A stretch of DNA of 64,000 nt from Candidatus Nitronauta litoralis. GTDB lineage: Bacteria > Nitrospinota > Nitrospinia > Nitrospinales > Nitrospinaceae. Below, piece after piece: positions 51,141 through 59,603 of the stretch. Within the stretch, counting starts at the first letter, position 1. Every line of letters begins with the position of its first letter. Below the pieces are notes generated by a model. That model did not search any database. It was not told where the DNA came from and saw only the letters and a program-made list of their open reading frames with translations. Position numbers and translations under genes: made by a program. The DNA lies in NCBI GenBank assembly GCA_015698285.1, contig CP048685.1, positions 1,860,001 to 1,924,000 of the forward strand, read 5' to 3'.

Positions 51141-52388
51141 TTATTGGGTTTCGAACAAACTTCCGGCGCGCCAATCCTGGCTGCCTGTGCTGGCACGGTT
51201 AAATCCTCCGCCTACAGTCGATGCGAAACCGGATGCCTGATTGCCTTCGCCGCCACTGACCTGGGAACCATTGCCGGAAGACGTGTTACTGCGACCCCCG
51301 CTCACACTGGAGTTTTCACCCGAGGCAGTATTGCTGAATCCGCCGCTGACACTTGAGAAAGACTGGCTTGCCGTATTTTCACGTCCGCCACCTACACTGG
51401 AGGAAATTCCTGTCGCGATGTTTTCCCTTCCTCCGCTGATACTTGAAATAATGCCGTTGGCGGTATTCAATTGGCCGCCCAGAATGCTGGACCGGGATGC
51501 AGAGGCGATGTTCTCTTCGCCGCCACTGATGCTTGAAACCAGGGCGGATGCCGTGTTGTCTTCCCCTCCACTGATACTGGAAGAACTGCCCGAAGCGGTG
51601 TTACCCAATCCTCCGCTGACACTGGAGGAATCTCCGGAGGCTGTGTTGAGAACACCACCGGTGACCGTGGCAAAGTTGGAAGTGGCTTTATTGCGGTTGC
51701 CCCCTGTAACAGCAGTATAGTCGGCACCGGCAATGTTGTTGAGACCGGCAGCGATTGAGCCGAAACTGGTGTAGTTCAGTCCTTTACCAACAATCAAATT
51801 GTGGGAGCCGGTTTTGTCACTCGCCGGAAGTCCGCCCCCCTCATAGGCAAAAATATCTTCATTGTATCCAATAATGACATTTCCTTTTCCATTCACTGGC
51901 GCATCGGTAGCGCCGGAACCGGATACCACCTGCAGGTTCATATCGGTTAAGAGTAAGGTATCGCCAGTACGGGAAACGCCGGTGAAACGTGTCTGCAGTT
52001 CGCCAACGTCCGAGGTCAGTGCTGCGGTGTCCGTTTGCAATCCGGAAATAGACGTGTTTTGGGCCGTCTGTCCAGATTGAATGGTGGAAACATTTCCCTG
52101 TAAAGTTGTTACATCCGATTGAATGCCGGTCAAGCTGGTTTGTAAACCCGTAACTGCAGTTTGCAGTGCGGCAACTTCTCCCTGCTGTGCTACCAGTTCA
52201 TTCAGGATCGCCGCAATATCAGGCTGCAGGGCGGAGAATAGTTGAAACAACTGTGTGGAAAGTAATTCCACATTTGCCATCTGGGTTTCCAGTGTGGTCA
52301 CCCGTTCTTCAAGAGTTTGGGCTTGTGCAGGTAATGAAACAATTAGTGCAAAAATAAAAACGATACAACCTGTTAATTTTCCTTTCAT
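51141..52388 (-). CDS. Exported 15-residue-repeat stalk/head protein, paralog B
   Basis: A 415-residue protein. It has a signal peptide (LTGCIVFIFALIVSLPAQA) and a long coiled coil with heptad-like repeats (LQTSLTGIQSDVTTLQGNVSTIQ ... GLQTDTAALTSDVGELQTRF). The shared connector NVIIGYNEDIFAYEGGG...GLNYTSFGSIAAGLNNIAG follows, then 12 SGG-type 15-residue repeats and the tail DWRAGSLFETQ. Mature Cys is absent. The stalk is much longer than in A, while the connector and the first repeats are nearly identical at DNA level. The strong ribosome site GGGGAGGGG precedes the ATG. Confidence 0.85.
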   Translation of the reverse strand: MKGKLTGCIVFIFALIVSLPAQAQTLEERVTTLETQMANVELLSTQLFQLFSALQPDIAAILNELVAQQGEVAALQTAVTGLQTSLTGIQSDVTTLQGNVSTIQSGQTAQNTSISGLQTDTAALTSDVGELQTRFTGVSRTGDTLLLTDMNLQVVSGSGATDAPVNGKGNVIIGYNEDIFAYEGGGLPASDKTGSHNLIVGKGLNYTSFGSIAAGLNNIAGADYTAVTGGNRNKATSNFATVTGGVLNTASGDSSSVSGGLGNTASGSSSSISGGEDNTASALVSSISGGEENIASASRSSILGGQLNTANGIISSISGGRENIATGISSSVGGGRENTASQSFSSVSGGFSNTASGENSSVSGGRSNTSSGNGSQVSGGEGNQASGFASTVGGGFNRASTGSQDWRAGSLFETQ

Positions 52389-52479
52389 GGCAGACCCCTC
52401 CCCAAGTTTGAAATATTGCTGGAAATTTTTGTTTGAAGTAAAAAGTTCAGATTAAAACTTCTCCCCAGGATATGATTGT

Positions 52480-52508
52480 GATTATGGAGCGAGATGGTTT
52501 TATGTCAA
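52480..52508 (-). promoter_or_regulatory. promoter of repeat-protein gene B
   Basis: TTGACA (52508-52503), 17 bp, ATAATC (52485-52480) on the minus strand. The 5' leader is about 85 nt, as in the other four genes. Confidence 0.75.
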
Positions 52509-52575
52509 GAAAGGAATCGGATTGATAGAAGGAAACTGGATATAGATCTTGAATTAGGAAACCCTGGATTCGCAA

Positions 52576-52614
52576 GAAAAAAAGGGGAAGGCGCATGGCG
52601 CACCTCCCCCTTTT
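52576..52614 (-). terminator. terminator of repeat-protein gene C
   Basis: GGGGAAGGCGC / GCGCACCTCCCC stem with a short loop. On the minus strand it is followed by a T-run (TTTTTTTC). It lies downstream of gene C. Confidence 0.85.
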
Positions 52615-52652
52615 CAGAAGAGACGTTTGAAATGTATTGACTTTACTACGGC

Positions 52653-53954
52653 TTACTGGGTTTCAAACAAGGACCCAGCTCGCCAATCGTAAATGTTAAT
52701 AGATGATCGGTTGAATCCTCCGCTGACGGAGGCGCGGCTTCCGGAAGCAGTATTTGAATTGCCACCGCTGACACTGGACCCGATGCCCGATGCCTGGTTG
52801 ACTACACCGCCACTGACCGTGGAAGAAACCCCGGAAGCGGTGTTGGTTCCTCCCCCCAGTACACTGGAGAAGTTTCCGGTTGCGTTGTTGTTAAAACCGC
52901 CACTGATGCTGGAAGAATCACCGGATGTTTCACCGCCTTGCCCACCACTGATACTGTTGTTGATACCTGCGGCTGTGTTAAGGTTCCCGCCACTGACACT
53001 GGAGTTCTCTCCAGATGCGGTGTTGTTTAGACCGCCACTCACGCTGGAATAAACTCCGTCGGCTGTGTTATCCCTGCCGCCACTCACACTGGAAAAGTTA
53101 AAGGCAGCGGTGTTATCCCTGCCGCCACTGACGCTGGATTGTAAACCGGAGGCAGTATGGCCGCCACCGCCGCTGACGCTGGATAAAAATCCGGTTGTTG
53201 TGTTGCTGGACCCACCGCTGATAATGGAATTTTGCCCTTGGGTCGTGTTGAGTAATCCCCCGCTGATGGTGGAAAGAAACCCCGTAGCCTGATTGCGGTC
53301 CCCGCCTGTGACAGAGGCGTACATACCACTGGAAACATTATTCAAGCCGGCAACCAATGCTCCAAAGCTGGAATAATTGAGGCCCTTTCCAACGACCAGG
53401 TTATGCGAACCCCTTTTATTACTGACAGGAGTTGTTCCACCGGGTAAAAACGGAAAGATGTCTTCGTTGTATCCAATGATGATGTTGCCGTTGCCATTGA
53501 CGGGTCCATCCGTATCACCAGACCCTGAAACGACCTGCAGGTTCATGCCCGTTAACAGCAGCGTGTCTCCTGTACGGGTCACACCATTGAAACGGGTTTG
53601 CAGTTCGCCAACATCGGTGGTCAGGGTGGAATTACTGGTTTGCAATGCAGTAATGTCGTTATCCTGCGTCGCATCGTTTGTTTGCAAAGTACTGACATCT
53701 GATTGAACTGTTGTCATCGATGCTTGAAGTGCGGCGACTTCTCCCTGTTGTGTGGCCAGGGCATTCAGGATGGCCACGATGTCTGGCTGTAATGCAGAAA
53801 ATAAATCGAACAGCTGGGTGGATAACAATTCCACATTTGCCATCTGGCCCTCAAGTGCGGTCACCCGTTCTTCCAACGTCTGTGCCTGTGCGGACATGGA
53901 AATTAGTAAGCCGCAAAACAAAGCCGCGACCTTCAGATAAAGTTTATTCATCAT
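52653..53954 (-). CDS. Exported 15-residue-repeat stalk/head protein, paralog C
   Basis: A 433-residue protein. It has a signal (YLKVAALFCGLLISMSAQA), a coiled coil of medium length (LQASMTTVQSDVSTLQTNDATQDNDITALQTSNSTLTTDVGELQTRF) and the connector NIIIGYNEDIFPFLPGGTTPVSNKRGSHNLVVGKGLNYSSFGALVAG. Then come 14 SGG-type repeats and the tail DWRAGSLFETQ. It differs from A and B in the connector (PFLPGGTTP, NKRGS). Its start is a double ATG after AGGAGG. Confidence 0.85.
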   Translation of the reverse strand: MMNKLYLKVAALFCGLLISMSAQAQTLEERVTALEGQMANVELLSTQLFDLFSALQPDIVAILNALATQQGEVAALQASMTTVQSDVSTLQTNDATQDNDITALQTSNSTLTTDVGELQTRFNGVTRTGDTLLLTGMNLQVVSGSGDTDGPVNGNGNIIIGYNEDIFPFLPGGTTPVSNKRGSHNLVVGKGLNYSSFGALVAGLNNVSSGMYASVTGGDRNQATGFLSTISGGLLNTTQGQNSIISGGSSNTTTGFLSSVSGGGGHTASGLQSSVSGGRDNTAAFNFSSVSGGRDNTADGVYSSVSGGLNNTASGENSSVSGGNLNTAAGINNSISGGQGGETSGDSSSISGGFNNNATGNFSSVLGGGTNTASGVSSTVSGGVVNQASGIGSSVSGGNSNTASGSRASVSGGFNRSSINIYDWRAGSLFETQ

Positions 53955-54036
53955 GATTTCCTCCTGATTTATTCTGTATGAGTAAAACTCAATTCCGTTT
54001 TATGGAGATCTGATTTTCTATAACGAGACTTGGAGG

Positions 54037-54065
54037 GATTATCCGCCGCGCTGAATTGTTGTCAA
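54037..54065 (-). promoter_or_regulatory. promoter of repeat-protein gene C
   Basis: TTGACA (54065-54060), 17 bp, ATAATC (54042-54037) on the minus strand, about 83 bp before the start codon. Confidence 0.75.
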
Positions 54066-54137
54066 TAGTAGGAAAGATACACCGGTGTAGGGGGAAGTGT
54101 GAAGGCGAGGAAGGTGAGGCAGCACTAACGTATGCTG

Positions 54138-54167
54138 AAATAAAGGGGAGACGCTTTGCGCCTCCCC
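54138..54167 (-). terminator. terminator of repeat-protein gene D
   Basis: GGGGAGACGC / GCGCCTCCCC stem with a TTT loop. The minus-strand tail CTTTATTTC is a moderate T-run. Confidence 0.7.
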
Positions 54168-54204
54168 GAGTTGTATCCGGTTAGTGATTCAGTATCGAAA
54201 ATGG

Positions 54205-55356
54205 TTATTGGGCTTCGAACAGACTCCCGGCTTGCCAGTTAAAAATGACCGGGGCGGTTCTCTGGAGTCCACCTCCAACCGTAGCTGCGTTCCCGGATGC
54301 TTCGTTTTGCCTGCCTCCACTGACAGTGGAGTGATCTCCAGATGCTGTGTTTAAATAACCCCCGCTGATTGAAGAATGATCCGCTGAAGCGGAGTTTTCA
54401 CGTCCGCCACTGATGTTGGACCGGGGGCCTGAAGTGATGTTGAGTCTGCCTCCGGTTATAGAAGAAATATCACCTGAAGCCGTATTTTGTTGTCCTGCAG
54501 TAATACTTGAGGAATTGCCGGAAGCGGTATTGATAAAACCGCCGGTGACCGTGGAATAGGCTCCGGTTGCCTGGTTGCGGTTGCCTCCGATAACGGATGC
54601 GTATTGTGCGCCTGAAACATTATCCTCACCTGCCACCACTGCGCCATAGCCCGAAAAGTTCAATCCTCTGCCCACCACCAGATTGTGCGAACCGGTCTTG
54701 TCGCTTGCGGGGAGCCCGCCGCCCAGAAATGGAAAGATGTCTTCGTTGTAACCGATGATCACATTGCCTGTGCCGTTAACTGTGCTATCCGTAAAGCCAG
54801 CTCCGGAGACCACCTGCAGGTTCATGCCCGTGAAAAGCAGGACATCTCCTGTTCGTGTTACGCCGGTGAAGCGGGTTTGTAATTCCCCGACGTCCGTATT
54901 CAGGCTAGCAGTGTCGGTTTGCAATCCGGAAATAGCTGTGTTTTGGGCGGTCTGTCCGGATTGCAGGGTAGAGACATTGCCCTGGAGATTCGAGATGTTA
55001 GTGTCCTGGATTGCGTTATCGGCTTGCAAAGTGCCAATATCCGTTTGCACAGTGGAAACGTCAGTCTGCAACGTGCCTACATCGGTCTGCACGGTCGAGA
55101 TATCTGATTGAACCGTTGTCATGGAAGCTTGAAGAACAGCGATATCCAACTGCTGGGCCGCCAGAGCGTTTAGGATGGCAACGATATTAGGCTCCAATGC
55201 CGAAACCAGTTGAAACAACTGGGTTGATACCAGTTCGACATTAGCCATCTGTGCTTCAAGCGTGTCCAGTCGTTCTTCCACAGTTTGCGCCTGAGCAGGA
55301 AGAGAAACGGACAGCATGAGAATAGAAAAAGTACCCCAGAGAAGAAATTTTTTCAT
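54205..55356 (-). CDS. Exported 15-residue-repeat stalk/head protein, paralog D
   Basis: A 383-residue protein with the longest stalk of the five. After the signal peptide (LLWGTFSILMLSVSLPAQA) and the common N-terminal coil comes a run of near-perfect 7-residue units (VQSDISTVQTDVGTLQTDVSTVQTDIGTLQADN). The connector NVIIGYNEDIFPFLGGGLPASDKTGSHNLVVGRGLNFSGYGAVVAGEDNVSG follows, then only eight SGG-type repeats and the tail NWQAGSLFEAQ. ATG 55356 follows GGAGGGG. Longer stalk with shorter head suggests the two parts vary independently. Confidence 0.85.
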   Translation of the reverse strand: MKKFLLWGTFSILMLSVSLPAQAQTVEERLDTLEAQMANVELVSTQLFQLVSALEPNIVAILNALAAQQLDIAVLQASMTTVQSDISTVQTDVGTLQTDVSTVQTDIGTLQADNAIQDTNISNLQGNVSTLQSGQTAQNTAISGLQTDTASLNTDVGELQTRFTGVTRTGDVLLFTGMNLQVVSGAGFTDSTVNGTGNVIIGYNEDIFPFLGGGLPASDKTGSHNLVVGRGLNFSGYGAVVAGEDNVSGAQYASVIGGNRNQATGAYSTVTGGFINTASGNSSSITAGQQNTASGDISSITGGRLNITSGPRSNISGGRENSASADHSSISGGYLNTASGDHSTVSGGRQNEASGNAATVGGGLQRTAPVIFNWQAGSLFEAQ

Positions 55357-55442
55357 GATGAACCCCTCCAATAATTGGCGCGGCGGTCAAAGCTGTCTCG
55401 CTCAGACGCCCGCGAAAAATTATCTCCCCCAGAGATACTGGC

Positions 55443-55471
55443 GATTATCCTTGGCGAGGGATTTATGTCAA
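55443..55471 (-). promoter_or_regulatory. promoter of repeat-protein gene D
   Basis: TTGACA (55471-55466), 17 bp, ATAATC (55448-55443) on the minus strand. The transcribed leader carries CTGGGGGAGATAA, also seen in the gene E leader. Confidence 0.75.
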
Positions 55472-55585
55472 GAGTAGTTAGGGGGATGCTAAGGAATGGG
55501 TTTCAAAAAATAATATAAAGCAGTTAAATACAACCCGGTAAGACAGGAAATCGGGTGAGTTTTTTGTTAGCCGACCGCTAGGTCT

Positions 55586-55619
55586 AAAAAAAGGGGAAGG
55601 CGCATGAAGCGCCTCCCCC
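55586..55619 (-). terminator. terminator of repeat-protein gene E
   Basis: GGGGAAGGCGC / GCGCCTCCCCC stem. The minus-strand tail is TTTTTTTAGACC. It lies directly after gene E. Confidence 0.85.
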
Positions 55620-55655
55620 GGTTGGAACAGGTTGGATTGGAAATTTTCTCTTTAA

Positions 55656-56966
55656 TTAATTATCTTCAAACAAACTTCCTGCAACCCAGTCGTCTAGCCC
55701 TGTGGCATTTCGGGAGTTTCCACCGCTGACACTGGAAGAAGCTTCTGATGCGGTGTTGCTGTTCCCGCCACTGACGCTGGAATTCCTTGCGGAAGCGGTA
55801 TTTTGAACGCCACCACTGACGCTGGATCTGACGCCAGATGCGGTATTGTTTGTACCTCCACTGACACTAGCAGATTCATTGGAAGCGGTATTTTGAAGGC
55901 CGCCACTGACACTGGAATGAAGTCCGGATGCTATGTTGTTTTGCCCGCCACTAATGCTTGCATAAAAATTCGAGGCATTATTACCTTGACCTCCACTTAC
56001 GCTGGAACTTGGACTAGATGCAGTGTTTCCTTGTCCACCACTGACACTGGAATTATTCCCGGAAGCGGTGTTATACCAACCGCCACTCACACTAGAGTAT
56101 TGCATAGAGGTATTGTTGTTCTGGCCGCCACTCACACTGTTTCCAATTCCGGAAGCTGTGTTATTAAAACCGCCACTTACACTGGAGTATGCTCCAGTGG
56201 CAGTATTTTGAAGGCCGCCACTGACGTTGGCAATGACACCGGAAGCTTCGTTTCCTTTCCCACCACTGACACTGGAGTGGGACCCGGAAGCGATGTTCTC
56301 CCCACCTCCACTGACGCTGGAGTTAAAATCAGAAGCGACATTTCTATTTCCACCACTGACACTTGAATAAGTGCCCGTCGCCCGGTTACGGTTGCCACCC
56401 GTGACCGATGCATATTCTCCGCTGGAAACATTGTCGCGACCCGCAACTATTCCTCCAAAGCTGGAATAATTGAGGCCCTCTCCCACGATCAGATAATGAG
56501 AACCCGTTTTGTCGCTGGCTGGTAAGGCTGGAGTTCCGCCAAGAAAAGGGAAAATGTCTTCGTTGTATCCAATGATTACGTTGCCGAGTCCGTTCACCTG
56601 TGTGGTCCCCGTATTATTTGGGTCACCATCGGTTGCGCCGAGGCCATTCGTCACCTGCAAATTCATACTGTCAAATTGCAATACATCACCGTTGCGCGAC
56701 ACCCCGTTGAAGCGTGACTGTAGTTCACTCATATCCGCTTGAAGTGTAGCAACATCCAACTGCTGGGCTGCCAGGGCATTCAGGATAGCGGTGATATCCG
56801 GCTGTAAGGCCGAGAACAGTTGGAACAATTGGGTTGATAGCAACTCGACATTCGCCATGGATGTTTCAAGAGCAGTCACTCGTTCTTCCAGAGTTTGTGC
56901 CTGTGCAGGTAATACGATTAAAAGTGAAAACACTAGAACGATACTTCCCAAAAATAATTTTTTCAT
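55656..56966 (-). CDS. Exported 15-residue-repeat stalk/head protein, paralog E
   Basis: A 436-residue protein with a short stalk and the longest head. It has a signal (LFLGSIVLVFSLLIVLPAQA), coil (QTLEERVTALETSMANVELLSTQLFQLFSALQPDITAILNALAAQQ), a slightly longer connector (DGDPNNTGTTQVNGLGNVIIGYNEDIFPFLGGTPALPASDKTGSHYLIVGEG), 16 SGG-type repeats and the tail DWVAGSLFEDN. A 71-nt tract encoding part of the coil (56782-56852) is identical to paralog A at 50505-50575. First in the direction of transcription of the array, but it has its own promoter and terminator. Confidence 0.85.
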   Translation of the reverse strand: MKKLFLGSIVLVFSLLIVLPAQAQTLEERVTALETSMANVELLSTQLFQLFSALQPDITAILNALAAQQLDVATLQADMSELQSRFNGVSRNGDVLQFDSMNLQVTNGLGATDGDPNNTGTTQVNGLGNVIIGYNEDIFPFLGGTPALPASDKTGSHYLIVGEGLNYSSFGGIVAGRDNVSSGEYASVTGGNRNRATGTYSSVSGGNRNVASDFNSSVSGGGENIASGSHSSVSGGKGNEASGVIANVSGGLQNTATGAYSSVSGGFNNTASGIGNSVSGGQNNNTSMQYSSVSGGWYNTASGNNSSVSGGQGNTASSPSSSVSGGQGNNASNFYASISGGQNNIASGLHSSVSGGLQNTASNESASVSGGTNNTASGVRSSVSGGVQNTASARNSSVSGGNSNTASEASSSVSGGNSRNATGLDDWVAGSLFEDN

Positions 56967-57056
56967 TTGGGTCCCCTCTCAATTTTTGAAATAGCGCAAG
57001 ATCAATATGAAAACTCAACCGCAGACAGTTATCTCCCCCAGAGATTTTCAGGCTCG

Positions 57057-57085
57057 AGTATTGGCGGTTCGGGATATTCTGTCAA
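57057..57085 (-). promoter_or_regulatory. promoter of repeat-protein gene E
   Basis: TTGACA (57085-57080), 17 bp, AATACT (57062-57057) on the minus strand. Its surroundings match the gene A promoter closely. The remaining sequence to 57274 is AT-rich and shows no gene. Confidence 0.8.
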
Positions 57086-57274
57086 GGATTGCTTCGGATT
57101 AATTAAGTTTGAAATGAGATTGAGATAGATTGAACTCGTTGATAAAAAAGGGGGAAGGTTGCAAATAATAATATTGGAGAATTTTTGATAGAAATTTCTT
57201 AGAGATTTAATTTTCTTTTTACGAAGCAATCTTTTTGTAACTCAAAAAATAAATGGAAAGGCGGGATCTGGATT

Positions 57275-58819
57275 TTATCCTGAGTTTGCCGAAGGGAAGT
57301 GGGATTCCATGGCAGTGAGCAGGCCTTCGACTGTGTATTCTTTGGCCTGAACACCAACAGTTAATCCAAGGTTTTCTGCTGTCTTTGCAGTGACCGGGCC
57401 GATGCAGGCCAGGGTTACCTTTTCGAGTGAATCTTTTAACTCTGGCCCAATCATCTCCACAAAATTTTTGACTGTGGAAGATGAAGTGAAAGTGACGACA
57501 TCAATGTTGCCCGCCTGCAGTCTTTCTTTTAGTTGTGAGATATCCGTGTCTGGCAGGACGGTTTTGTAGGCGGGAGCAACATCCACTTCAGCACCCAGCT
57601 TGCGCAGTTCATCCGGCAACACTTCGCGCGCGACTTGCGCCCGTGGTAATAAAAAACGCTTGCTGGCGATGTTTTCTTTCCCGATGTGTTCGATGAGTGA
57701 TTCTGCAACGAACTCTTCTGGAACCAGATCCACCCGGATGCCGAGATCTTCAATCTCTTGTCCCGTTTTGGGTCCGATACAGTAAACGCGAACGCCCTTG
57801 AGTTCCCGAATGTCGAGGTCCTGTTGCTTAAGCCGTTTCATGAACCATCGCACTCCGTTGACACTGGTGAAAATCACACCGTGATATTGTCCGAGGTTTT
57901 GCATCGCCTGGTCCAGCATTGTGGCGTCATCGGGCTCCACCATTTCAATAACGGGAAATGAAAGCGGTTCGGCGCCTCGCTCATACAATTGTTCTATGAA
58001 ACTGTCGGCCTGATTTCCGGCGCGGGTGACCACAACGGATTTCCCAAACAGGGGACGCGATTCGAACCAGTCGATATCGAGTTTGAGGTCAACGACTTCC
58101 CCAACGATGGTGAGTGCCGGGGGAGCGATCCTCTCCCGTTCTGCGATGCCAATGATACTGTCCAGCGTGCCTTTCCAGGTTTTCTGTTTGAAGGTAGTGC
58201 CCCATTGAATGACCGCGATTGGTGTTTCGGGTGACTTCCCGTGTTCCATCAGTTTGGCCGCAATACGTTTTAATTTCCGTGCCCCCATCAGGAACACCAG
58301 GGTTCCGCTACGGCTGGCGATTTTTTCCCAATCGAGATGGAGATCTTCATTTCCTTTTTCATTACTGCCGGTGATGATCGAAACGGTCGAAGAGCAATCG
58401 CGGTGGGTCAATGGAATTCCGGCGTAGGCAGAAACGCCGACAGGAGAAGCCACACCCGGCACAATAACGAATGGGACTCCCGCCTCTGCCAATGCGGACG
58501 CTTCTTCGCCACCGCGTCCAAAGAGAAACGGATCGCCACCTTTTAGTCGAACAACAGTTTTGCCTTGTCGTGCTTTATCGACGAGAAGCTGCGAGATCTC
58601 TGCCTGGGTGATTGTGACAACGCCTTCTTTTTTACCGGCGTAAATGGCTTCAACGTGATCTGGTGTGTATTTCAATAGCCGTTTGTTGGCGAGGTAATCG
58701 TAGACCACCACATCCGCCTTTTTCAGCCAGTCGCGACCCCTCACGGTAATGAGTCCCGGATCGCCAGGTCCGGCTCCGACCAGAACGACAGTTCCTGCTT
58801 TGTGGGTGGTGTCAGTCAT
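57275..58819 (-). CDS. Fused uroporphyrinogen-III C-methyltransferase / uroporphyrinogen-III synthase
   Basis: A 514-residue bifunctional CobA-HemD protein of tetrapyrrole synthesis. The N-terminal part is a SAM-dependent methyltransferase: VVLVGAGPGDPGLITVRG, VVRLKGGDPFLFGRGGEE, VPGVASPVGVSAYAGIPLTHRD. From about residue 250 comes HemD: KSVVVTRAGNQADSFIEQLYERGAEPLSFPVIEM, IFTSVNGVRWFM, VTFTSSSTVKNFVEM. It supplies both uroporphyrinogen III and precorrin-2, for haem, sirohaem or cobalamin. ATG 58819 overlaps the rsmA stop by 8 bp. Confidence 0.93.
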   Translation of the reverse strand: MTDTTHKAGTVVLVGAGPGDPGLITVRGRDWLKKADVVVYDYLANKRLLKYTPDHVEAIYAGKKEGVVTITQAEISQLLVDKARQGKTVVRLKGGDPFLFGRGGEEASALAEAGVPFVIVPGVASPVGVSAYAGIPLTHRDCSSTVSIITGSNEKGNEDLHLDWEKIASRSGTLVFLMGARKLKRIAAKLMEHGKSPETPIAVIQWGTTFKQKTWKGTLDSIIGIAERERIAPPALTIVGEVVDLKLDIDWFESRPLFGKSVVVTRAGNQADSFIEQLYERGAEPLSFPVIEMVEPDDATMLDQAMQNLGQYHGVIFTSVNGVRWFMKRLKQQDLDIRELKGVRVYCIGPKTGQEIEDLGIRVDLVPEEFVAESLIEHIGKENIASKRFLLPRAQVAREVLPDELRKLGAEVDVAPAYKTVLPDTDISQLKERLQAGNIDVVTFTSSSTVKNFVEMIGPELKDSLEKVTLACIGPVTAKTAENLGLTVGVQAKEYTVEGLLTAMESHFPSANSG

Positions 58820-59603
58820 TTTTGGTTTCCAGAGCGTTGGTGATCTGAGCAAACTGTTGAAGGGTCAATTCCTCTGCCCGGCGGTTGGGGTCGATCCCCA
58901 TATTCTCAATCGCAGACATGGCAATGTGAAAACGCCCGTTGAGTTCCTTTAAATTATTGCGGAGGGTTTTCCGCTTATGGAGGAAAGCCGTGTGGATCAA
59001 CTGGAAAAGGTTGGTCTCACTGTTCACAACTACGGGAGGGAGTTGGCGCGGGGTGAGTCGTATGACAGTGGAATCGACCTTGGGTTTTGGATAAAAACAT
59101 TCGGCCCCCACTTCCAGCAGACGCCTGGCTTCGCAATGATATTGGATGAACAGTGTAAGTGAACCGTATTCGCGCGTTCCTGGTTTTGCTGTCATGCGTG
59201 CCGCCACTTCGCGTTGCAGCATGAGGACCATGTCGGTTATATGTTTCCGGTAATGGATGAGACGTTTGATGATCGGAGTCGCTGCGTAGTAGGGTAGGTT
59301 GGAGACCACCTGAAAACGCGGGGCAAGACTTCCATAATCTATTTTCTGGGCATCTGCCTGGACGAGGTGGAAATTTTCGCGGTCACCGTATTTTTTCTTG
59401 AGTCCACGGCACAGGATGGGATCGATTTCCAGGGCGATTAACTTTGAAGTCAGTGGCAACAGGTCATGCGTCAATACACCCTTGCCGGGACCGATTTCGA
59501 CCAGACATCCATCATTTTTCACATGGGCCAGGTGCACGATCTCTTTGGCGGCATTGAGGTCGACCAGATAATTTTGTCCAAAAGGTTGTTTGCGTTTTTT
59601 CAT
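58812..59603 (-). CDS. rsmA: 16S rRNA dimethyladenosine methyltransferase RsmA (KsgA)
   Basis: Dimethylates two adjacent adenines near the 3' end of 16S rRNA. The 263-residue product has FGQNYLVDLNAAKEIV, the SAM site VEIGPGKGVLTHDLLP, the catalytic VVSNLPYYAATPIIKRLI (NLPY) and VMLQREVAARMTAKPGTREYGSLTLF. The C-terminal TAFLHKRKTLRNNLKEL is normal. It lies between pdxA (0 bp gap) and the cobA-hemD fusion (overlap). Confidence 0.95.
   Translation of the reverse strand: MKKRKQPFGQNYLVDLNAAKEIVHLAHVKNDGCLVEIGPGKGVLTHDLLPLTSKLIALEIDPILCRGLKKKYGDRENFHLVQADAQKIDYGSLAPRFQVVSNLPYYAATPIIKRLIHYRKHITDMVLMLQREVAARMTAKPGTREYGSLTLFIQYHCEARRLLEVGAECFYPKPKVDSTVIRLTPRQLPPVVVNSETNLFQLIHTAFLHKRKTLRNNLKELNGRFHIAMSAIENMGIDPNRRAEELTLQQFAQITNALETKND

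Noticed and set aside
49634-57000. CRISPR-like array suggested by regularly spaced 45-bp repeats
   Set aside because: The period is a coding repeat without constant repeat and unique spacer structure, it stays in frame, and no cas gene is near.
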